This document shows positions 42,221 to 47,072 of a stretch of DNA of 47,072 nt, piece after piece. Below the pieces are notes generated by a model. That model made no database searches. It was given only the letters and a program-made list of their open reading frames with translations, and was not told the DNA's origin. The first letter of the stretch is position 1. Each line of letters opens with the position of its first letter. A program made the translations under genes and the position numbers. This stretch comes from JAHJUB01 sp041653615 [NCBI: Candidatus Ratteibacteria bacterium] (lineage in GTDB: Bacteria > Ratteibacteria > UBA8468 > MWAK01): assembly GCA_041653615.1 (NCBI GenBank), contig JBAZEZ010000013.1:1-47072 (forward strand), written 5' to 3'.

Positions 42221-42420
42221 CTTTTAAGTGTCCTTGTAGGACTCGAACTTACAAAGGGTGCGGGAAAAGTTATTTTCCCGCGTTGTCGCAGTGGGGATGG
42301 AAGATTAGGGAAGGGAAACCCCCTTCCCTAAAACGAGCGAAGGAAACGTTAGGTCTTGTAGCGACCAGTAAAGACCTGTTTCCGAAAGCGAAGTTGGTTC
42401 GTAGTCCAATACCGCCCACC
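42221..42420 (+). repeat. Hairpin-rich segment ending in a copy of the tRNA-Val 3' end
   Basis: The tRNA sequence at 42196-42221 (GTTGGTTCG then AGTCCAATACCGCCCAC) recurs at 42393-42419 with one inserted T, a period of 198 bp. Between lie three strong hairpins: GCGGGAAAA/TTTTCCCGC (42260-42281), TTAGGGAAGGG/CCCTTCCCTAA (42305-42331) and AGGTCTT/AAGACCT (42351-42377). GGACTCGAAC at 42239-42248 is the reverse complement of the tRNA T-arm core. The frame crossing it is not a believable protein. Like the segment after tRNA-Leu, it starts with ACTCGA followed by ACAAAGGG. Confidence 0.6.
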
Positions 42421-42501
42421 GTTTCTGAGATTTAAAACCAACGAAAAACCAAGATATTTCCGGGAAGTCCACCAAAAGACGAAAACAGCCTCCCTTTCGG
42501 T

Positions 42502-43185
42502 TCAACTATCCCAGCCGGGCCAGGTCCAAACAGAGAGTGGGGAATCCATATTGTACTGAAAGTAATTGAGCGGGCTGGTGTCCACGTGCCCATCGGGGTG
42601 GAGGATATTGTATTGCCCGGTATGCGGTCCTTTCGGCGCGAAATCGTACCACATAATAGGATATTTAGAATCATCGTAACAGGAGTCCGATACCAAAAAA
42701 GCAACGGATGGCCGGACTATTTTATCAAGCTTCCGGTAGAGAACGATACCATAGCTATTATTCCCGACCGCCCAGTCATAAGTGGTATTATAATAATTAG
42801 TGAGAACCGCGTCTTTCTTTCTCACCGTCGGGCAATAACAAATATCCGTGTTGTTGCCGACGTAAGGCAGAAGTTTACCCAGCGGGGAATATTGGAACTC
42901 TGTTCCCGGCGGTTCCACCTTATTCCATACTTCGTGACAGGGAAGATTGGTGCCATCTTCCTGGTTGAGGGGAAGCCAACCGTCGAAGTCATTTGCGTAC
43001 ATGACCACCGCCAGGCCAATCTGCTTCAGGTTGCTCATGCAGTAGGCCTGTCTGGCTTTCTCTCTGGCCTGGCTAAGCGCCGGCAGGAGCATCGCCGCCA
43101 GGATGGCGATGATGGCAATAACTACCAATAGTTCAATCAGGGTGAAACCTAACGCTTTCCGTGCCACTTTCTTTATCCGTACCAT
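42502..43185 (-). CDS. Prepilin-type protein with H-X9-DG motif
   Basis: The leader ends with the prepilin peptidase site [21 protein letters not shown] (residues 13-34, cut after Gly), the N-terminal pilin helix. [20 protein letters not shown] continues it, as in the DUF1559-like pseudopilins. The C-terminal half includes [13 protein letters not shown], an exact H-x9-DG motif, typical of large paralogous families in Planctomycetota, Lentisphaerota and Omnitrophota. It is 227 residues long and complete. It may form part of a secretion pseudopilus. It lies downstream of the GH42-like gene on the same strand, 83 nt away, which suggests export of that enzyme, by inference. Confidence 0.85.
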   Translation of the reverse strand: MVRIKKVARKALGFTLIELLVVIAIIAILAAMLLPALSQAREKARQAYCMSNLKQIGLAVVMYANDFDGWLPLNQEDGTNLPCHEVWNKVEPPGTEFQYSPLGKLLPYVGNNTDICYCPTVRKKDAVLTNYYNTTYDWAVGNNSYGIVLYRKLDKIVRPSVAFLVSDSCYDDSKYPIMWYDFAPKGPHTGQYNILHPDGHVDTSPLNYFQYNMDSPLSVWTWPGWDS

Positions 43186-43268
43186 TTTTTAGATAACATT
43201 TTTAAAACTCTTTCAAAAGTCTCAAAAGAGGAATATCGCTTGCCAACATTGAAAATCATCTTTCAAAA

Positions 43269-46200
43269 TCATCCCCCCAACCGCGCCCGCGCCCAGGTAT
43301 TGGCCTGGCCGTAGGTGCCGTGCCAGTAACCTTTTGTATAATCAGTTTCCCCGTAGGTAAAGAGGCAGACGTCGGTGAGGATATTCACCCCGGGACGGGG
43401 CCAGAAACGAATCGCGGCCGCCGGGATGAAACCGGCCACCTGATATCCGTCCGGCACCCGCGTCACCCGGCTGGTTATCTCTTTCGCGTCGCAGGGCAGC
43501 AGGTTATCCCAGACGAAGACCGAACCGTCCGCGTAGAACGTAATCTCGTAACTGTCTTCCGACTTCCACTCGCTGGAAAGTTCCGGGGTGACATCCAGGC
43601 AGCGCAGGTTAATAACCACCCCGTCCATCACCCGCCAGGGCAGGCCCGTCTGCTGGACTTTATCGGTAATCTTGCCGGTTAATACTTTCGCCCCCAGGTA
43701 AATACCCTGGGGTGAAGCCGCCAGGATGAACTGCCCCAGTTCCTTGGTCTTAGTCTTGCGGTCTTGGTAGACTGTCTGCCAACCATCTTTGGGCCAGCTT
43801 GAGAAATCCTTTAAATCAAGCCGGCCGGAGACAAAAGGGAAGGATGCCTGGGCCGGATAGATTATGGGGTTTGCGGTCAAGGTCTTCTCGGCCAAATCCA
43901 TCCTTTGTTCCGCTGATTCCTGGTTCCCTTCTTTTAACAACTCCTGGGCGATGGCCGCGTAGCTTTGGGCAAAGGCGGCGGCGGCCGGATTGATATCTTT
44001 TGATTGTCCCTGGATTTCAATCTTTTTGGTGCGGGCTTCAAACCACCGGTTAGTAAGGGCCGGAGTCATATCCGCCAGGCGGACTTTTGCCTGGGCGTAG
44101 TTTTTAGCCGAGATATCTTTTTGGACTGACTTCAGTTGCTCGGCCTCGGTAGATGTCGTAAGTCCCCAGGTTGAAGCACGCTGCATCAGGTTGGTAAAGC
44201 GCCCGACGGCCAGCCGCGCGTTCTCTTCTTCCGGGGAGAGACCGGCAAGTTTGGTGCGTGATTTGCCCAGTTCAATGAAAGTACCCATGCCCGGTGCCAG
44301 CCAGAGCTTGAACCAGGTCACACCGCCGGCGGCAGCCGCCGGTATCACCCAGCCGTTGCCCACCGTGATGTCCCGGGGATGCTCAAACTCCCCGGCCACC
44401 GTAATGGTTGCGTCCGCCGGGGATGTGGCGTTTCCGTTTACGACGCTTAAGTAACGAACGCCGGCCGCGTTCTCCCTGACCTGCAGACCTAAGCCCGCGA
44501 CATCGGAGGCTGCTTCCGGTACCGGCTGGGCGTTGTTAATCTCCGCTTTTACCATCGGCTGATAAAGGTCCGGGAGTGCGCCTATGGTCGTGGCGGTAAG
44601 AATTACCTTGCCCGCCCCGTAGTTGTGTTCTACTACCAGGGGCGTATTGTCTGCCAAAGAGGCTAAGACGCGGGTTCCTTCCAAGAGGTTCTGGGAAGGA
44701 AAGCGCCAGTAAAAATCTTTGTTGGACCACAGGGAGGTTCCTTCATGTCCGGCCATGGAGCCGCTGCACTTGGCCACCTTGCTGTCTTCGGTCAGGCCGG
44801 CGCCGAACTCCACGCCCTTCATGCCGAAGACCACCTCGGGAATACCGCCTTCGGTGCGGCCGTAGTTATCAAAGAGCCCGGTGGGGCCGGAACCGATTAA
44901 GACACCGCCTTTCTTTACCCACTTCAACAGGGCCTCGCGCGCTTCCGGGCGCAGGTGCGTGGCATAAGCCGCCACGATTACCCGGTAGGAGTCCAAAGAC
45001 TCCGCGCCTTCCACCAGGGCGGTCTCCGGGATAAAGAAGAAGTGCCTGCCGTCCTGGGTCAAATTGGCCTGCAGCTGCCAGATATCGTAAAAAGTTCCGC
45101 TGGCCGGCCAGGGTACCCGGTGCGTGGTTGAAGACTCCAAAAGACCGACGCGGGGCATAACCACCGGGGCGGATAAGAGCACGCCTTCCAGTTTCGCGTA
45201 GGTTGGCTTCAGGGCGGCCAGGGAACCGGCGGCCAAACGGAGCGTGGGATGGGTCGGCCGATTGTTTTGTATCGTCCCTGTCATGATGTCGGCAATCCGG
45301 TAGTCTGTTATGTCATTTCTGCCACCGTTCGGATTACGGTAATTATAAAATGGTAATCCCTGGTGGCCCCACAGGAACCAGGTCCACAAGCTGCTGGTCA
45401 GCAGCCGGCGGGTAACTTCTTCCACCCGGTATCCTTTTCCCTCCGGTGCGGTAACACCAGACCAAAAGGCGTACGGTTCGTACATCCAGATGGGCTTGGG
45501 ATGAAATTGGTTGTAAGAGTATTGGTAGCGGACCGTGCGCGTAGCACTGTCGCCCGCGGCGAAGGTGTCGTAAGGGGTGTTGACCGAAGAAGCGTAGGTA
45601 TCAATCACGTTGGCGCCGAACATGCTGGATTGAATTTCGCCGACCGCGTGATTGGGGTCGGTTTCATGCAAAGCCCGGGCAAAGCTTTCGCACACAAACT
45701 TGGTCCGGTCAATACACATCTGGGTGTATTCGTAGTAATCGGGAGTTAGACGCACTGTCTTCTCGCTTTCGGTTGGTTGTTTAGGCAAGGGGATTTCGTC
45801 AAAAGTCGTGTAGGTAGAACCAAAGGCCTGGTTGAGCTTACCAATATCCCCGAACTTCTTCTTGAGGTGTTCCCGATAATAGGGGAGTGCGGAGTCCCAA
45901 AGATATCCAATCTGCCTCATGTAATCCGCCGATATTTCGGTGCCGATGACATATCTTAAAATCATGGGGTTGTCCCGGTGGTGCTTGCCCACCGCGCGAA
46001 AGAAATCGCAGGCGTAATTCCGCATAGTCTCCGACCAAACTGCGTTGGTCGGCGAAAAATCGGGAATGGCGTTTACGCCCGGATAGCAAAAGCCATCCCA
46101 CCGGCCGTCCGCGGCTTTAACCCGCTTATGGTATGGGGCATTCGGATTTCCGGTGGGTACTGTTTCCGGATTGTTACCGATGAATTTTTTCTGGGCCCAG

Positions 46201-47072
46201 TCCGGCAGCGGAATGTTGTGCATGCCCATCTCCACGCGCAGACCTCTTGACGTTCCCAAGGTCTTATCCAGTTCCGAAAAATCATAGCTGCCGTCTTCCA
46301 TCGGCACTACCTCATTTGACATGCAATACTCGTAAACGCTGTCAATGCCCTGGTCTTTCGTGAGAGAATCAATGCTCGCCCGGGGTAAAACCATCAAATC
46401 CTGACTCTGCAAAAGCAATCCCAGGAAATAGCGGTCTTTGATATCTTTTACTGTAATCAAGCGGTCCGGGGCGATGGGCGCCGGGGCGGATAATGTTATC
46501 TTTGGCAATCCGTATTGGGTTGATTGCGCGGCCACCTGGCCGGCCAGGCATTGGTCCGCTTTGGCGGTCAGCGTCTGGTAACGCTGGGTCAGGCCCAGCA
46601 CCTTCTGTTGAAAAGTGTCCACTACGGCCAGGTGCAAGGCGGTGGTACCGTCAAAGATTCCCAGGTAGGCCGAATCGGTAACCGAGAGTACTTCCATGAT
46701 TACCTTATCCATATCCAGGCGGGCCTGTCCGGCGCCGGATTTAACCTCAGTAAAGACATCGGTAACCGAAGAGGGAACATCACCGCCTGACTGGATATAC
46801 TTCATCCCCTGTTCCAGGCGGCCGCGGGATTCCTGCAGGGAAGCTTCCGCCACCAAAAGGCGGCTGTAATCGGCCATCATACCCAATACCTTCTCCCGGA
46901 TGGAGTTCATCTCCTTGGTGGAAGCATCAGTCAGGGGCAGGACCAGGATGCGGCGGATATCTTTTATCTTCAGGCGAAATGACGATTGCCTAACGCCGGA
47001 CAGATAACCGCTGCTATAGTTGGCGTACGTGAAGGAAGTCCACCAGCGCCAGCTTTCCGAATAGGCGCCGGA
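43269..47072 (-). CDS. Large GH42-like glycoside hydrolase, N terminus outside window
   Basis: The minus-strand frame is open to the window end without a stop; an internal ATG at 46910 is not the start, since LKIKDIRRILVLPL continues upstream. At least 1267 residues are visible. About 170 residues of helical linker precede a TIM-barrel region with YVIGTEISADYM (probable acid/base Glu, near 45940) and PIWMYEPYAFWSG, as in GH42. A beta-galactosidase trimerisation-like domain follows (VIVAAYATHLRPEAREALLK, KKGGVLIGSGPTGLFDNYGR), then coiled helices and a C-terminal sugar-binding-like sandwich (SFPFVSGRLDLKDFSSWPKD to RFWPRPGVNILTDVCLF). It likely acts on an external galactoside or plant-type glycan. 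Confidence 0.7.
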   Translation of the reverse strand, partial: SGAYSESWRWWTSFTYANYSSGYLSGVRQSSFRLKIKDIRRILVLPLTDASTKEMNSIREKVLGMMADYSRLLVAEASLQESRGRLEQGMKYIQSGGDVPSSVTDVFTEVKSGAGQARLDMDKVIMEVLSVTDSAYLGIFDGTTALHLAVVDTFQQKVLGLTQRYQTLTAKADQCLAGQVAAQSTQYGLPKITLSAPAPIAPDRLITVKDIKDRYFLGLLLQSQDLMVLPRASIDSLTKDQGIDSVYEYCMSNEVVPMEDGSYDFSELDKTLGTSRGLRVEMGMHNIPLPDWAQKKFIGNNPETVPTGNPNAPYHKRVKAADGRWDGFCYPGVNAIPDFSPTNAVWSETMRNYACDFFRAVGKHHRDNPMILRYVIGTEISADYMRQIGYLWDSALPYYREHLKKKFGDIGKLNQAFGSTYTTFDEIPLPKQPTESEKTVRLTPDYYEYTQMCIDRTKFVCESFARALHETDPNHAVGEIQSSMFGANVIDTYASSVNTPYDTFAAGDSATRTVRYQYSYNQFHPKPIWMYEPYAFWSGVTAPEGKGYRVEEVTRRLLTSSLWTWFLWGHQGLPFYNYRNPNGGRNDITDYRIADIMTGTIQNNRPTHPTLRLAAGSLAALKPTYAKLEGVLLSAPVVMPRVGLLESSTTHRVPWPASGTFYDIWQLQANLTQDGRHFFFIPETALVEGAESLDSYRVIVAAYATHLRPEAREALLKWVKKGGVLIGSGPTGLFDNYGRTEGGIPEVVFGMKGVEFGAGLTEDSKVAKCSGSMAGHEGTSLWSNKDFYWRFPSQNLLEGTRVLASLADNTPLVVEHNYGAGKVILTATTIGALPDLYQPMVKAEINNAQPVPEAASDVAGLGLQVRENAAGVRYLSVVNGNATSPADATITVAGEFEHPRDITVGNGWVIPAAAAGGVTWFKLWLAPGMGTFIELGKSRTKLAGLSPEEENARLAVGRFTNLMQRASTWGLTTSTEAEQLKSVQKDISAKNYAQAKVRLADMTPALTNRWFEARTKKIEIQGQSKDINPAAAAFAQSYAAIAQELLKEGNQESAEQRMDLAEKTLTANPIIYPAQASFPFVSGRLDLKDFSSWPKDGWQTVYQDRKTKTKELGQFILAASPQGIYLGAKVLTGKITDKVQQTGLPWRVMDGVVINLRCLDVTPELSSEWKSEDSYEITFYADGSVFVWDNLLPCDAKEITSRVTRVPDGYQVAGFIPAAAIRFWPRPGVNILTDVCLFTYGETDYTKGYWHGTYGQANTWARARLGG

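Noticed and set aside
42187-42435. 82-residue plus-strand frame starting inside tRNA-Val
   Set aside because: It starts within the tRNA and runs through hairpins; no ribosome binding site. E. coli tyrT repeats encode a small basic protein, but nothing comparable is convincing here.
42586-43131. 181-residue plus-strand frame opposite the prepilin gene
   Set aside because: Antisense to the FTLIE and H-X9-DG motifs, which identify the real strand.

Overview
The window looks like chromosome from a Gram-negative-type (diderm) bacterium. It carries ADP-heptose and heptosyltransferase genes, a GlmU-like/GlmM pair, a large glycosyltransferase island, and core genes (lepA, lepB, grpE, ispE, spoVG, glyQ). 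Three traits recall the Planctomycetota/Lentisphaerota/Omnitrophota neighbourhood: a prepilin with an H-X9-DG motif, a SpoVG with an inserted zinc ribbon, and a very large secreted GH42-like protein. That placement is a low-confidence inference. No plasmid, phage or CRISPR signature was seen.

Region 1 (1-8556): end of a cation:proton antiporter, a TupA-like ATP-grasp protein, a chorismatase/RidA-like protein and a DUF2334 deacetylase-like protein, then a sulfur block of TauE/SafE permease, a protein with two sulfotransferase domains, and a bifunctional ATP sulfurylase/APS kinase. The block could take up an anion, make PAPS and sulfate a glycan. Region 2 (8543-20703): ten tightly packed or overlapping glycan genes (GT2, GT4, DUF6492-CgeB, CgeB and CDP-glycerol glycerophosphotransferase types) plus one GT2 remnant, read as one unit. 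Region 3 (20766-25015): a translationally coupled heptose operon of deoxyhypusine-synthase-like protein, RfaE1, RfaE2, GT9 heptosyltransferase and a second DUF2334 protein. Region 4 (25129-30769): an aldo/keto reductase-like gene, a GT4 on the minus strand, then wecB, a GlmU-like nucleotidyltransferase and glmM.

Region 5 (30770-39986): a tiny lipoprotein-like ORF, a cold-shock gene with a structured leader and a clear terminator, a TPR protein, an envelope protein, lepA, lepB, grpE, ispE, spoVG and glyQ. Small palindromic repeats and one 270-bp inverted-repeat element lie between them. Region 6 (39987-47072): tRNA-Leu(GAG), an exported ankyrin-repeat protein, tRNA-Val(GAC), a prepilin-like protein and a partial GH42-like giant, the last two on the minus strand.

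Most unusual observation: both tRNA genes are followed by a roughly 200-230-bp, strongly hairpin-rich, apparently non-coding segment that ends in a second copy of that tRNA's own 3' end. This resembles in layout the E. coli tyrT repeat region, but with unrelated sequence, and may be a small tRNA-targeting element or a tRNA-linked structured RNA. Second is a 196-bp, nearly identical direct repeat giving two adjacent glycosyltransferases the same C-terminal tail.
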